The notes: generated by a model from the letters alone, not told the origin. Counted from the stretch's first letter, positions 1 through 11,092 are shown. The stretch is DNA of 47,986 nt from Gemmatimonas sp. (GCA_011390935.1 JAABRL010000015.1:38820-86805); one strand, 5' to 3'. Numbers and translations are program-made.

Positions 1-1031
1 CCGAGCTCTTCGAGCACTTCGCGAAACACGATGGCCAGCGTGTACGCTTCCTCTCCCGTGGAACAGGCGACCACCCACGCACGCAGCCCCGCCTCGAGCG
101 TGCGCTCCTGGGCCATCGCGGGCAACAACTCCTGCCGCAAGACTTCCCACATGGCGGGATCGCGGAAGAAGCTGGTCACCCCGATGAGCAGCTCCTTGAA
201 GAGCAGCGTCCCTTCGGCCGGGTTCTCGCGCATGTAGCGCACGTAGTCATCGATGCGCCCGAGATGGTGCAGGCTGAGTCGGCGTTCGATGCGTCGCGAC
301 AAGGTGCTCAGTTTGTACTGCGAGAAATCGTGGCCGGTCTGTCCGCGCAGCAGCAGCACGATCTTCTCGATCCCTGCCCGCTCCACCTCCGGAATCTCCC
401 GCTCGGCGAGCAGTCGGCGATTCGGCACGTGTTGCAGGTAGTTCACGATGGACGGAAAGAGTCCATCGGCAGGCGCCGTGACATCCGCGAGTCCGGCCTC
501 GACCACACCCTTCGGCATGGAATCGAAGCGGGCCGTTGCGGGATCCTGCACGAAGACGGCGCCTTCGCGCGCCTTGATCGCGCGCACGCCCAGCGTACCA
601 TCGGCCCCCATGCCGGACATCACCACGGCAATGCTGACGGGCCCTCGGTCATCGGCGAGCGACCGGAAGAAGCGATCAATCGGCAAACGGAGTCCACGCG
701 CCGAGGCGGGCTCCATGAGGTGCAGCATGTTGCGCAGAATTTCGACATCGTGCGCCGGTGGAATCACGTACACGTGATCCGGCTGTACCATCACGCGATC
801 GGTGATCTCTTCGACCACCAGCGGTGTCGCGCGCTGCAGGAGCTGCACGAGCAATGCGGGCTGCGTGGGGTCCAGATGCTGAATCACCACGAATGCGTAG
901 CCGCAGTTCTCCTGCACAGGCGAAAAGAACTGCTCGAGGGCCTCGAGCCCACCCGCCGATGTACCGATCGCAATGATCGGACAGGGGAGCGGGGTCTCGC
1001 CAGTTGGCAGGTCGGAAGGTTGCGTACCCAC
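1..1031 (-). CDS. CheB-CheR fusion chemotaxis protein (5' part, cut by window edge)
   Basis: The N-terminal ~343 residues lie in the window; the rest is beyond base 1. A CheB methylesterase domain comes first (about 18-205), with GTSAGG around Ser25, QHLDP with His52 and SGMGADG with Asp near 144, matching the CheB catalytic triad. A CheR N-terminal domain follows (HDFSQYKLSTLSRR), then the start of the CheR SAM-binding domain (VVACSTGEEAYTLAIVF). Such fusions usually continue into PAS and histidine kinase domains, which I cannot see. CheB removes and CheR adds methyl groups on chemoreceptor glutamates; without an N-terminal receiver domain this one probably acts in a hybrid sensor rather than classic chemotaxis. 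The start is a GTG at 1031 with GGAG five bases upstream; an in-frame stop lies further upstream and no ATG is available. The start of the next minus-strand gene product ends 127 bases upstream. Confidence 0.9.
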   Translation of the reverse strand, partial: MGTQPSDLPTGETPLPCPIIAIGTSAGGLEALEQFFSPVQENCGYAFVVIQHLDPTQPALLVQLLQRATPLVVEEITDRVMVQPDHVYVIPPAHDVEILRNMLHLMEPASARGLRLPIDRFFRSLADDRGPVSIAVVMSGMGADGTLGVRAIKAREGAVFVQDPATARFDSMPKGVVEAGLADVTAPADGLFPSIVNYLQHVPNRRLLAEREIPEVERAGIEKIVLLLRGQTGHDFSQYKLSTLSRRIERRLSLHHLGRIDDYVRYMRENPAEGTLLFKELLIGVTSFFRDPAMWEVLRQELLPAMAQERTLEAGLRAWVVACSTGEEAYTLAIVFREVLEEL

Positions 1032-1158
1032 GCGGACTCCAGTGTCGACTAGCTGCCTGAGGTGGCGCGAGTCGGAGTGGCCGAGTCGCTATGCTGATCC
1101 TACGAGGTGGATGACCTTCGGGCAATGCGCTGCGGGTGTCGGCAACGAACCCTCGGCG

Positions 1159-4100
1159 CTATCGCGCCTTGTGGAGTATCACAACGTCATGCGCAGCGCC
1201 ATCGTCCCGAAGGGGGATATCCAGCGCGTTGGTGGCCACGCCATCGATGATCACGGCGTCGGTGATGCGTCGTTCGCCCCCGGTGTGTCGCACCGTGATG
1301 TCATATCGACTCGCACCGAACTGATACTGGACGCGGTATTCGCGCCACGACGCCGGCGCACGCAGCGCGATGGACAACCGATCACCACGTCGTTCCACGC
1401 CGAGGATGCCTTCCAGCCCCACGCGGTACATCCAGCTTGCCGCCCCCGTGTACCACGTCCATCCGCCGCGGCCCTTCTGCCCATCGACCGTGTACACATC
1501 GGCGGCGATGACATAGGGCTCCACCTTGTAGGTGGCCACGTCCGCCGGTGATCGCGTGTGGTGCAGCGGGTTCAGCCGCTGAAACTGCTCGAACGCCCCC
1601 TCGCCATCGCCGCGCATGGCCATCGCGAGCACCACCCACCACGCCGCGTGCGTGTACTGCGCCCCGTTCTCGCGCACGCCGGGCACGTAGCCCTTGATAT
1701 AGCCGGGATCGCGCGTGGTCTGGTCGAACGGGGGGGTCAGCAGCAGAATCATGCCGTCATCGGTCTTCACGAGATGTTCCTGCACCGATTGCATGGCCTG
1801 TGTCTGGCGGTCCGGCATCCCAGCGCCCGACAGCACACTCCAGCTCTGCGCCAGCGAATCGATGCGGCACTCCGCGTTGCTGCTCGAGCCGAGCGGCGTG
1901 CCATCATCGTAGAACGCGCGTCGATACCAGGCGCCGTCCCATCCGTGGGCCTCCACGGACACGGCATAGGCATCGGCCGTGTCCCGTAGCCAAGCGCTGG
2001 CGCTCGCATCGCCGCGCTCGTCGGTCAGCTCGGCGTATGTGCGTAACGTGCTGATCAGAAACCATGCGAGCCACACACTCTCGCCGCGCCCCTCGATGCC
2101 CACGCGGTTCATGCCGTCGTTCCAGTCACCGCCGCCAATCAGCGGCAGACCGTGCACACCACGCGTGCAGGCACGGCGCAGCGCGCGCAGGCCGTGTGCA
2201 TACACGCTGTCCTGCTCCTCCGACATCGTGGGCAGATCGTACACCTCGTGCTCATGCGGCAGCAGCTCGCGCATGGCGAGATACGGCACCACGTCATCGA
2301 GGATCGCGTGGTCGGCCGTGGTCTGTACATAGTGCGCCACCACATACGGCAGCCACACCAGATCATCGGAGAAGCGCGTGCGCACGCCACGACCGCTGTG
2401 GGGATGCCACCAGTGCTGCACATCTCCTTCGACAAACTGGCGACCCGCCGCGCGCACGATCTGTTCGCGGGCAAGGGCCGGTTCGCTGTGCACGAGCGCC
2501 ATCACGTCCTGCAGCTGATCGCGGAAGCCGTACGCCCCCCCGCTCTGGTACAGGGCGGAACGTCCCCACAGTCGGCAGCTGATCGCCTGATACAACGACC
2601 AGCGATTCAGCATCGCATCGAACGTGGGGTCGGGCGTGTGCACCGTGACGGCGCTCAAGCGCGTTTCCCAACGGTCCACCGAGGCCGTGAGCGCTTCACG
2701 GACCGCAGAGGTGCTGTGAAAGCGCGTCATGCCGTCGGTCGCGGCGGCGACGGTGGCCGCGGCGCCCAGCACCACGCCGATCTGTCGTACCTCATCCGGC
2801 GCGAGCTCGATCACACATCGCAACGCGGCGCACGGATCGATGCCCGCGCCGGTCACCCCGGAGAGCACCGCGCCGCGCGCCAGCGCAGCGGGTGCCGAAG
2901 ACGCCCCATTGCGTCCGAGGAAATGGCGTCGGCTTCCCGAATGTTCGGTTATGGGCACCGTGAGTCGATGAAACGCCACCCACGGGGCGAAGTGCTGGTC
3001 GAACGGGTTCGTTGCCAGCACCGCACCCGTGGCGGCATCGAACGACGTGCGCACCTGATGCTGTGTCTGTTCGCGCAATGACCCGAGCACCCACTCCACA
3101 TACGACGTGACCACGATGCGACGAGGACGTTGACTCGTATTGGTGAGCGTGAGCAGCCCCAGCTTGATCGCATCATCCGGGGCCATGCCCACCACCAAGC
3201 GCACCCCGATGCCGTCGCGCTCGTGCGCGAAGGTCGTACGGCCCGCGCCATGGCGAATCGTGTACGTCGTCGCCGTGCGAATCGGTCCCGGTGTGGCACA
3301 CCAGCTATCGCCGGTGTCATCGTCCTGCAGATAGAGCACGTCACTCACCGGATCACTCACCGGATCGTTGTGCCACGGCGTGAGCCGCAGGAAGTAGCTG
3401 CTTTCCGCCCACATGAATCCGCCACCGCGCTCGGTGATCACGAACCCGCCCTTGGGATTGGCAATCACGTTCGCCCAGGGCGCTGGCGGCAGCGCGTCTC
3501 CGCGGACCTGCAGCTCGTAGTCGTTGTTCTCGTGCAGTCTGCCGATGCCGTTCGCGTACGTGGCCTCGATCGGGGTGACCGACGACGATGACCGAGGCGT
3601 GTGTCGCCGCTCTCCACGTGCGGGACGCGGTTCCGGTGTGCGGCGGAGCGCCAGGCTCCCCGCACGACTGGCGATCGTGGCTGCCAGAATGCGATCGAGC
3701 GGGCGACCATCGCACACCACGTGCAGACGGGCGGTCGCCCGCAACATCGCCACGGCCTCATCCCCCAGCATGGTACGGCGGCGCACGAAGACGCCACCGG
3801 CCCGATCGATGACGTCGCTGTCGTTCGCGGCGTGCACCGCCGACGCGATGCGATCGCCGAGATCCTGCTGATACGAGTGGGCATGGGCGTCGAGCACCAC
3901 GAGATCCACGGCGAGCCCGCGGCGGCGCCAGAACCGGTGCGCAGCCAACAGCGACCGAAGCGTGGGCAGTCCTTCGTCGGACTCGATGGTGGCGAGCAGG
4001 ATCGGGGCGTCTCCGGACACGCCGAGCGTCCAGAGCAGCGGCTGGGATCCGCGATTCCGCTGCAGCTCCGCCTGCGGCGCGCGCAGCGACGGATGCCCGT

Positions 4101-7100
4101 ACAGCAGATGACCGGCGAGCTCCTGCGCGATGGCGGCGTCCGACGGGGTGAGCGACAGCTCCTGCAGCTCCGCGCGACTCGACATCCACGCAAGATCGAG
4201 CGCCCGCTGTGCGGCGTGGGAATCACGATATCGATCGGCCAAGGCAAACGCCTGCGCACGTGTTTCGGCGATCAGTGTGGTGAACGCCACGGACACACTG
4301 TGTCCCGGTGTCACGCGAACGCGGGTGCGCACGGCAAACACCGGATCGAGCACCGCCCCGACCGTCCCCGACAGCGCGCCATCGGACTCCATGGCCACCG
4401 GATCCCGCACGGACCGACCACGCCCGAGAAATCGGGCGCGATCAGTTTCGCAACTCACATCACCGATACGATCGGCGCCCCCATTCACGAGATGCACGAA
4501 CCAGCGCGGTTCGTCGGTGTCGGAGCGCGCGCGGCGCGTGGCCGTGATCGCGTTGCACCACGGGTTCCACGCGGTCTCCACGAACAGGTTGCTGAAGGCG
4601 GGGTGCGCACGATCCGCGTCGGCGGTGGTGAGCACCAGTTCGCCATAGCTGGTCACCTCCAGCTCGCGCACCACGCGTCCGGTGTTCGTGAACGTGAGGC
4701 GCCGCACCTCGGCGGAATCTTCAGGGACGACGGCAATCTCGGTGCACGTCGTGATGTCACCGTCGGTACGATCGAACGCGACGCGTTCGGTGCCGAGCGA
4801 CGCCCGATACGAATCGGCCATTGCGCCCGTTGGCTGATGCGCCGACGACCAGACGCGTCCACTGCCGATGTCCTTGATGTAGCAGAACTGGCCCGTGGCG
4901 TCGCGGGTGCCGTCGGCCTTCCAGCGATTGACCGCCAGCGGGCCGTGTCGGCTGTAGCCGGCACCGGCGTTGGTGAGCATGACGGTGTACGGCCGATGCC
5001 CGAGAAATGCCACGTGCGGGGTCGGCGTGTCGGCCGTATCGAATGCGCGCACCACGGGCTGATCGAGTGGCTCGTCGAGCACCCCTTCCTCTTCGGCGGT
5101 GGGCGCTGGTGGACGCACCATCACGGCACGCGGCATGCGCTCGTGCAGCAACAGCTCCACCGACTTGACGAGCACATCCGCGTGAAAGCGCTGCTGCCAG
5201 ACGTTGTCGGTGAGCAGGTTGGTGAGGGCCACCAGTGTCATGCCCACGTGGTGCGCCATCTGCGTATCCACGAGGGCGAAACGCTCGCCGGGATCGGGGC
5301 GCGTGAAATCGAGCGCGTCCACGAAACCGAACGGGGTGAGCGCACCGAGCGCTTCGAAGCGGCGCAGGTTGGCGAGCGCGGGCACGGGATCGACCATGGC
5401 CGCGAGGGCCGTGGCGTACGGCGCCACCACCAGGTCGCGTCGCAGCCCGCGCTTGAGCGCCAGATCCGGCACGCCGAATGGACGATATTGGTAGGTCTGG
5501 TGGCGATCGCGCACGTTCCATGCGCTCTCGCTGATGCCCCACGGCACATCGCGCGCCGCGCCTTCGGCCATCTGGCGCTCGACGGCCCCCTCACCCGTCT
5601 GGGCGAGCATGGTGCCGGGCAGCGCGCGCATCAGCAGCAACGGCATGAGATACTCGAACATGCTGCCGCTCCACGAGACCAGCGCGGGCGCACCCTTCGT
5701 GTGGGTGAGCAGCCGGCCCAGTCGAAACCAGTGCTCGGCGGGGACATCGTTCTTCGCGATCGCCATGAAGCTCGCCATGCGCGCTTCGGAGGCGAGCAGG
5801 TCGTAGTACGAGGGATCGCGCGCGCCGGTGGCGGCCTGCATGCCGATACTGAACAGTTCACGGTCGGTCTCGAAGAGCACGCCGAACTGCATCTGCATCA
5901 GGTCGGCGTGCGCCCATTCCGCGAGCGCCTGCAGGGCCGTGCGTTCCTCGAGACCGGTGTCGGCATCGGTCGCCATCACCAGACACGCCTGGTGCACCAC
6001 CAGCAGATAGCCGGCGAGATTGCCGCTGTCCACCGTCGAGATGTACGCCGGTTCGAGCACACGCAGGTCGCGCAGATCGTACCAGTTGTAGTAGTGCCCG
6101 TGCAGTCGCGGCAGTCTGCCCATGCTGGTAGCCACGCGCGTGAGACGTTCGATCATGTCGGTGCGCGTAATGAAGCCGAGGTCGTGCGCACTCACGATCG
6201 CGAGCAGATGCAGGCCGATGTTGGTGGGTGACGTGCGCAGGGCCACCACCGATTCCGGCGTCCCCTGATGATTGTCCGGTGCGAGCCAGTTCGACTCGGC
6301 CGTCACAAAGCGTTCGAAGAACTGCCAGTGCGCCCGTGCATATCGCGTCACATCCTGCCGGTCACGCTCCGTGAGTACCGTGGCCTCGACGCACCGCGGA
6401 CGACTGAGCCGGAAGGCAACCACGGGCGACAGCAGCCACGCCGCGAGCAACGGCATCGTCCCGATGGCGAGGGCGACACCCGACGCAGCACCCGACCGCA
6501 GCGCGACCGCGAGCGGCAGCGCCCCCGCGAGGAACGCGCCCACGCTCGCAGGCCACATGGCGGCCCACGTTTCTCGCGACGCTCCCGCGGTTCGACGCTC
6601 ACTCTCGGACGCCGTGGTCCATTCGAGCAGCTGCTGACGTGACACGTACAGCCGCCACAGTGTGCGACCGATGGCGTCGATCGACATCCACGCCTGATGT
6701 GGCAACAGCGTCACGGCGAGCACGAACTGCTGCAGGCTGGTCCACGCGTCGCGACGGACGGCGCCGTAATACGCCCGCCACGAGCGATCGGCGGGTGGCC
6801 GCATGATCGCGACGAAGGACGACAACAGCCACGGCGCCGCCATCAGCGCGAGCCCGAGCACGGACCACCGCACAGGGGAGAGCGGCAGAACGCCCCAGCC
6901 CAGCAGCAGGAACAGCAACTGCGACGGCTCCACGAGACTGCGACGCAGATTGTCCAGCACCTTCCAGCGGGACAGCAGCGACAGGCGATTGCGCTCCGGA
7001 CCGTCGGGACCCGGCACCACCGCACCGAGCCACGGGAGCAGCTGCCAATCGCCGCGGAGCCAGCGGTGCCGGCGACGGGCGTAGGTGAGGTAGCGCGCCG

Positions 7101-9318
7101 GATAGTCATCGTAGACCATGACATCGGTGGCCAACGCCGCCCGTGCGTAGTTGCCTTCGATCAGGTCATGCGACAGCAGGGTGTTTTCGGGAAAGCGACC
7201 ATGGGTTGCGCGCTCGAAGATCGCCACATCATACACGCCCTTGCCGGTGAAGCTGCCCTCGCCGAACAGGTCCTGATACACATCCGAGACCGCGGTGGTG
7301 TACGGGTCCACGCCCGGTGGGCCGGCATGAATGGAGGCGAATCGCGACTTGCGCGCGCTTGGCAGCGCGACACCGACGCGCGGCTGCAGGATGCCGTATC
7401 CGCGCACCACCTTGCCCGAGTCGTCGTCGTAGACCGCGCGATTGAGCGGGTGCGCCAACGCTCCTACCAGCATGGGCGCCGCATCGGGAGGCAGCTGCGT
7501 ATCCGCATCCAGCGTGATGACGTAGCGCACGTTGCGCAGCGTTTCGTGCGCCCCCTCGATCGTGCTGAAGCCGTCGCGCACGCCAGCGAGCACGAAGCGG
7601 TTGAACTCGCCCAGCTTGCCGCGCTTGCGCTCCCATCCCATCCACGTGGCCTCGCGCGCATTCCATCGCCGCGGTCGGTGAAACAGGTAGAAGGCGTCGC
7701 CGCGCTCTGGTGCGTATCGGGCGTTCAGGATACGGATCCCGTCCGTAGCGGCCGCGACGATCGCCGCATCGCTTGGCGTCTGTTCCGTCGCGGCATCGGT
7801 GAAGTCGCTGAGCAGCGCGAAGTGCATGTTCGACTCGCGGTTGGCGAGGAACTGCACTTCAAGGTTGTTCAGCGCCGCGTGCGCGTCGGCCACATCGCGC
7901 AGCAGCGTCGGAATGACCACGGCGGTCGTGTACGCGGACGATACACCATGCTCGCGCAGATCGAGTCGCGGCAACAGGCGGGGCGGCAGCCACTGGGTCA
8001 CGAGTGTCTGCACCATGGCTACGCCGACCGCGGTCGCGGGTAGGGCACCAAGCACGAGCACGATCGCGATCGTCTGACGCGTGTCTGCACCCGACAGCCA
8101 TGTGAGCAGCAGCAGCACGAGTGTCGTCGCGACGCCCACCGCGGCAAGGTAGCTGCGCGAGGGGTGACATCGAATCCAGCGTTCGATCCGCTCGCCCGCG
8201 GTGAGCCGATATCCGACGCGCGCTTCAAGCGCCTCGACCCCCTCGTCAAGCAGATGATAGCCCACGTGACATCGTACATCGAATGCGCCCTCGACCAAGG
8301 GCACATCCTGCGCACTCGCAATCGCGGCACGAGCCACCGATTCCTCGGAGTGTCCCGTGCGCCTCGCCAGTCGCTCCACGACATGTCGGTAGGTGTCGCG
8401 CGTCGCGAAGGTCATGTGTGCGTACTGTCCCATGGGATCGGCGCGCAGCACGGTCTCCACCGCGCTTTGCGATTCCACCAGCGCGCGCCAGTCGATGCTC
8501 GCGATGGCGCGCAGGCTGGTGATGCTGTTGGCCATCATCACCTGCGTGAGCGCCAGCCGTTCGGTGGCGCGCACCGCAGCCGCCTCGGCGCTCAGCGCTT
8601 CTTCGGCAATCCAGTGTTGGAGGCGCACCACTGCCGGGAACGTGCTCCCTTCCAGGCGCAGCTGCTGGAGAAATCGCGCCACGAAGGCGTCCGACATGTT
8701 GGATTCCGCCTCGCCGAAACGCATCAGCTCGGCTTCCAGCGCCGTCGGATTGCGGCGCGCCGCGTCCACGATGCGCGCCGCCTGCGCGTCGGCGCGTTCG
8801 ATCTCGTGCAGCCGACGCGTGGTACGCTGTGCCATGCGTCGCACGTTCTCGATCGCCCCCAGCCGCAACATGAGCGGTACCGCCCACAGTTCACCCAGCG
8901 TGAGTCGCGCTTCCTGCTGATACGCCGTGACGAATCCCGTGACGTTGTCGCGATCGACTCGACCTTCGGTGTGCGAGATCAGCGTGATCGCGATTTCGTA
9001 GACGCGCGGATAGCCGGCCAGCGGACCCTGTGCGAGCGTGGGCAGCTCACGGTAGTATCCCGTGGGCAGACTCTCCCGCACTTCCGCCATGTGTGCCTGC
9101 AGCACATGGTGATTGTCGAGCAGCCAGTCCCCGGCGGGCCCGACGTCAGCGCGGGCGGTGAGCGTCTGGTGCGCCCGGTGCAGAATGTCCGATGTTTCGG
9201 CCAGACGTGCCAGCAGCGGCGCGTGCTGGCGTGTGCGGGCCGGGCCAGTCTGCTGCTCTGCAGCGAGTTCTCGCGCGCGTTCATTCAGATGTTCGGCGCC
9301 AAAGAGTTCGCCGCGCAT
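1159..9318 (-). CDS. ndvB: Cyclic beta-1,2-glucan synthase (NdvB/ChvB type, GT84 + GH94)
   Basis: A 2719-residue membrane enzyme, close to the ~2800 residues of NdvB/ChvB. It polymerises UDP-glucose into beta-1,2-glucan and cyclises and trims it for export to the periplasm. Order: a helical N-terminal region (1-395), membrane segments near 400-450, a GT84-like domain with LDADTQLPP near 601 and a QxxRW-like stretch (RHRWLRGDW) near 750, more membrane segments to about 960, a glucoamylase-like region (YYNWYDLRDL near 1075), then beta-sandwich and GH94 phosphorylase modules. The GH94 catalytic signature GGGDWNDGMN is near 2398. All expected family motifs are present and the frame is intact over 8.1 kb. 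The ATG at 9318 has only a distant GAGAGG. It is separated from ahcY by 262 bases holding a hairpin, so it probably has its own promoter there. Cyclic glucans are known for osmoadaptation; the role in this organism is inferred. Confidence 0.93.
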   Translation of the reverse strand: MRGELFGAEHLNERARELAAEQQTGPARTRQHAPLLARLAETSDILHRAHQTLTARADVGPAGDWLLDNHHVLQAHMAEVRESLPTGYYRELPTLAQGPLAGYPRVYEIAITLISHTEGRVDRDNVTGFVTAYQQEARLTLGELWAVPLMLRLGAIENVRRMAQRTTRRLHEIERADAQAARIVDAARRNPTALEAELMRFGEAESNMSDAFVARFLQQLRLEGSTFPAVVRLQHWIAEEALSAEAAAVRATERLALTQVMMANSITSLRAIASIDWRALVESQSAVETVLRADPMGQYAHMTFATRDTYRHVVERLARRTGHSEESVARAAIASAQDVPLVEGAFDVRCHVGYHLLDEGVEALEARVGYRLTAGERIERWIRCHPSRSYLAAVGVATTLVLLLLTWLSGADTRQTIAIVLVLGALPATAVGVAMVQTLVTQWLPPRLLPRLDLREHGVSSAYTTAVVIPTLLRDVADAHAALNNLEVQFLANRESNMHFALLSDFTDAATEQTPSDAAIVAAATDGIRILNARYAPERGDAFYLFHRPRRWNAREATWMGWERKRGKLGEFNRFVLAGVRDGFSTIEGAHETLRNVRYVITLDADTQLPPDAAPMLVGALAHPLNRAVYDDDSGKVVRGYGILQPRVGVALPSARKSRFASIHAGPPGVDPYTTAVSDVYQDLFGEGSFTGKGVYDVAIFERATHGRFPENTLLSHDLIEGNYARAALATDVMVYDDYPARYLTYARRRHRWLRGDWQLLPWLGAVVPGPDGPERNRLSLLSRWKVLDNLRRSLVEPSQLLFLLLGWGVLPLSPVRWSVLGLALMAAPWLLSSFVAIMRPPADRSWRAYYGAVRRDAWTSLQQFVLAVTLLPHQAWMSIDAIGRTLWRLYVSRQQLLEWTTASESERRTAGASRETWAAMWPASVGAFLAGALPLAVALRSGAASGVALAIGTMPLLAAWLLSPVVAFRLSRPRCVEATVLTERDRQDVTRYARAHWQFFERFVTAESNWLAPDNHQGTPESVVALRTSPTNIGLHLLAIVSAHDLGFITRTDMIERLTRVATSMGRLPRLHGHYYNWYDLRDLRVLEPAYISTVDSGNLAGYLLVVHQACLVMATDADTGLEERTALQALAEWAHADLMQMQFGVLFETDRELFSIGMQAATGARDPSYYDLLASEARMASFMAIAKNDVPAEHWFRLGRLLTHTKGAPALVSWSGSMFEYLMPLLLMRALPGTMLAQTGEGAVERQMAEGAARDVPWGISESAWNVRDRHQTYQYRPFGVPDLALKRGLRRDLVVAPYATALAAMVDPVPALANLRRFEALGALTPFGFVDALDFTRPDPGERFALVDTQMAHHVGMTLVALTNLLTDNVWQQRFHADVLVKSVELLLHERMPRAVMVRPPAPTAEEEGVLDEPLDQPVVRAFDTADTPTPHVAFLGHRPYTVMLTNAGAGYSRHGPLAVNRWKADGTRDATGQFCYIKDIGSGRVWSSAHQPTGAMADSYRASLGTERVAFDRTDGDITTCTEIAVVPEDSAEVRRLTFTNTGRVVRELEVTSYGELVLTTADADRAHPAFSNLFVETAWNPWCNAITATRRARSDTDEPRWFVHLVNGGADRIGDVSCETDRARFLGRGRSVRDPVAMESDGALSGTVGAVLDPVFAVRTRVRVTPGHSVSVAFTTLIAETRAQAFALADRYRDSHAAQRALDLAWMSSRAELQELSLTPSDAAIAQELAGHLLYGHPSLRAPQAELQRNRGSQPLLWTLGVSGDAPILLATIESDEGLPTLRSLLAAHRFWRRRGLAVDLVVLDAHAHSYQQDLGDRIASAVHAANDSDVIDRAGGVFVRRRTMLGDEAVAMLRATARLHVVCDGRPLDRILAATIASRAGSLALRRTPEPRPARGERRHTPRSSSSVTPIEATYANGIGRLHENNDYELQVRGDALPPAPWANVIANPKGGFVITERGGGFMWAESSYFLRLTPWHNDPVSDPVSDVLYLQDDDTGDSWCATPGPIRTATTYTIRHGAGRTTFAHERDGIGVRLVVGMAPDDAIKLGLLTLTNTSQRPRRIVVTSYVEWVLGSLREQTQHQVRTSFDAATGAVLATNPFDQHFAPWVAFHRLTVPITEHSGSRRHFLGRNGASSAPAALARGAVLSGVTGAGIDPCAALRCVIELAPDEVRQIGVVLGAAATVAAATDGMTRFHSTSAVREALTASVDRWETRLSAVTVHTPDPTFDAMLNRWSLYQAISCRLWGRSALYQSGGAYGFRDQLQDVMALVHSEPALAREQIVRAAGRQFVEGDVQHWWHPHSGRGVRTRFSDDLVWLPYVVAHYVQTTADHAILDDVVPYLAMRELLPHEHEVYDLPTMSEEQDSVYAHGLRALRRACTRGVHGLPLIGGGDWNDGMNRVGIEGRGESVWLAWFLISTLRTYAELTDERGDASASAWLRDTADAYAVSVEAHGWDGAWYRRAFYDDGTPLGSSSNAECRIDSLAQSWSVLSGAGMPDRQTQAMQSVQEHLVKTDDGMILLLTPPFDQTTRDPGYIKGYVPGVRENGAQYTHAAWWVVLAMAMRGDGEGAFEQFQRLNPLHHTRSPADVATYKVEPYVIAADVYTVDGQKGRGGWTWYTGAASWMYRVGLEGILGVERRGDRLSIALRAPASWREYRVQYQFGASRYDITVRHTGGERRITDAVIIDGVATNALDIPLRDDGAAHDVVILHKAR

Positions 9319-9526
9319 CGGGCCTGCGAGGACGTCCTCTCGAGTGACGGCGGCAGCAGAACCCGGTCGGTTGAAGAAGCGCCAGCGATGGAGACGAGTG
9401 ATGAGCGAGGCCCAAGGAGGCGAAGGGGCGCGTGGATTTCGTGTGGACTGGTCCCCCAGGACGCGCCTTCGATTCTACCGGATTCCGGCGCGGGCGACAT
9501 CGCTCGAATTGGATAGACGCAACGCA

Positions 9527-9562
9527 CACAGCCCTCGGCGACCGGAGTCGCCGAGGGCTGTG
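9527..9562 (-). terminator. GC-rich hairpin after ahcY
   Basis: A perfect 16-bp stem (left arm 9527-9542, right arm 9547-9562) with the four-base loop CGGA lies 18 bases after the ahcY stop. Position and stability fit a transcription terminator for the ahcY operon. The U-run expected of a classical intrinsic terminator is missing on the minus strand, so it could also be a 3' stabilising structure. The remaining ~200 bases up to 9526 before ndvB show no gene. Confidence 0.65.
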
Positions 9563-9580
9563 ACACGTGCAGGGTGACGT

Positions 9581-11092
9581 TCAGTAGCGGTACTGTTCGG
9601 CCTTGAACGGACCTTCCGGCTTCACGCCGATGTAGCTCGCCTGACTCGGCGTCAGCTCGGTGAGCTTCACGCCCAGCTTCTCGAGGTGCAGGCGCGCCAC
9701 CTTTTCGTCGAGGTGCTTCGGGAGCACGTACACCTTCTTTTCGTAGCTGTCGGCCTTCTGATGCAGTTCGATCTGCGCGAGCACCTGATTGGTGAAGCTC
9801 GCACTCATCACGAACGACGGATGGCCGGTCGCGCAGCCGAGGTTGAGCAAACGTCCTTCGGCGAGAATGAGAATGGAGCGGCCGTTCGGCAGCACGAACT
9901 CGTCGTACTGCGGCTTGATGTTGATGCGGCGCATGCCTTCGACCTTCTTCAGGCCGGCCATGTCGATCTCGTTGTCGAAGTGACCGATGTTACCGATGAT
10001 GGCCTTGTCCTTCATGCGCGACATGTCCGCCACCGTGATCACGTCCTTGTTGCCCGTGGCAGTGATGATGATGTCGGCCTGTTCGATGATGTCGTCGAGC
10101 GTGGTGACCTGGTAGCCCTCGAGCGCGGCCTGCAGGGCGCAGATGGGATCGATCTCGGTGATCACCACGCGCGAGCCCTGCCCCTTGAACGCCTGCGCGC
10201 ACCCCTTGCCCACGTCGCCGTAGCCGCAGATCACCACGATCTTGCCGGCCAGCATCACGTCGGTGGCGCGGTTGAGGCCGTCGATGATGCTGTGGCGGCA
10301 GCCGTACAGGTTGTCGAACTTCGACTTGGTCACCGCGTCGTTCACGTTGATCGCGGGGAACGCGAGCGTGCCATCGCGCTGCATTTCGTACAGGCGGTGC
10401 ACACCCGTAGTGGTCTCTTCACTCACCCCGCGAATGCCCGCAAGCATCTTCGTGAAGCGCTGCGGATCGATCGCCATCTGCGCGCGCAGCAGGTCGAGAA
10501 TCACGCCCCACTCTTCCGGCTCGTTGTCCGCGTCGAACGCCGGCACGGCGCCCGCCTTCTCGTACTCGGCGCCGCGATGCACGAGCAGCGTGGCGTCACC
10601 ACCGTCGTCGAGAATGAGATTCGGTCCGCTGCCGTCGGGCCAGGTGAGCGCCTGCTCGGTGCACCACCAGTACTCCTCGAGCGTCTCTTCCTTCCAGGCG
10701 AACACCGGCGTACCAGCCGGCGCGGCCACGGTGCCCGTGGGGCCGACGACCACGGCCGCGGCCGCATGATCCTGCGTGCTGAAGATGTTGCACGACACCC
10801 AACGCACATCGGCGCCGAGTGCGGTGAGCGTCTCGATGAGTACGGCCGTCTGCACCGTCATGTGCAGCGAGCCCATGATCTTCGCGCCCTTGAGCGGCTG
10901 CGACGCGGCGAACTCGGCACGCAGCGCCATCAAGCCGGGCATCTCGACTTCGGCGAGACGCATTTCCTTGCGCCCCCAATCGGCGAGCGCCAGATCGCGC
11001 ACCGCAAACGGCGGACGATCGGTCTCACCGGTGACACCGGCCATGGTAAGCACATTTGCCGGCATCGCACCGGTGGTTGTTGCAGTGGTCAT
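9581..11092 (-). CDS. ahcY: Adenosylhomocysteinase
   Basis: SAH hydrolase of 503 residues; it splits S-adenosylhomocysteine into homocysteine and adenosine with bound NAD, relieving product inhibition of methyltransferases. Visible family features: [16 protein letters not shown] and [14 protein letters not shown] in the substrate domain, [14 protein letters not shown], the NAD-binding glycine motif [24 protein letters not shown], and the C-terminal KAEQYRY tail that reaches into the partner subunit's cofactor site. The reading frame extends further upstream, but the ATG at 11092 has GAGAGG eight bases before it and begins just before conserved sequence. This ATG overlaps the stop of the upstream regulator gene (ATGA), so the two are translationally coupled and presumably share the operator at 12103. 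A strong hairpin follows the stop. Confidence 0.97.
   Translation of the reverse strand: MTTATTTGAMPANVLTMAGVTGETDRPPFAVRDLALADWGRKEMRLAEVEMPGLMALRAEFAASQPLKGAKIMGSLHMTVQTAVLIETLTALGADVRWVSCNIFSTQDHAAAAVVVGPTGTVAAPAGTPVFAWKEETLEEYWWCTEQALTWPDGSGPNLILDDGGDATLLVHRGAEYEKAGAVPAFDADNEPEEWGVILDLLRAQMAIDPQRFTKMLAGIRGVSEETTTGVHRLYEMQRDGTLAFPAINVNDAVTKSKFDNLYGCRHSIIDGLNRATDVMLAGKIVVICGYGDVGKGCAQAFKGQGSRVVITEIDPICALQAALEGYQVTTLDDIIEQADIIITATGNKDVITVADMSRMKDKAIIGNIGHFDNEIDMAGLKKVEGMRRINIKPQYDEFVLPNGRSILILAEGRLLNLGCATGHPSFVMSASFTNQVLAQIELHQKADSYEKKVYVLPKHLDEKVARLHLEKLGVKLTELTPSQASYIGVKPEGPFKAEQYRY

Noticed and set aside
3601..6231. 876-residue open frame on the plus strand
   Set aside because: It lies wholly inside the glucan synthase gene on the opposite strand, has no recognisable domain and an Arg/His/Gly-rich composition typical of antisense frames in GC-rich DNA.
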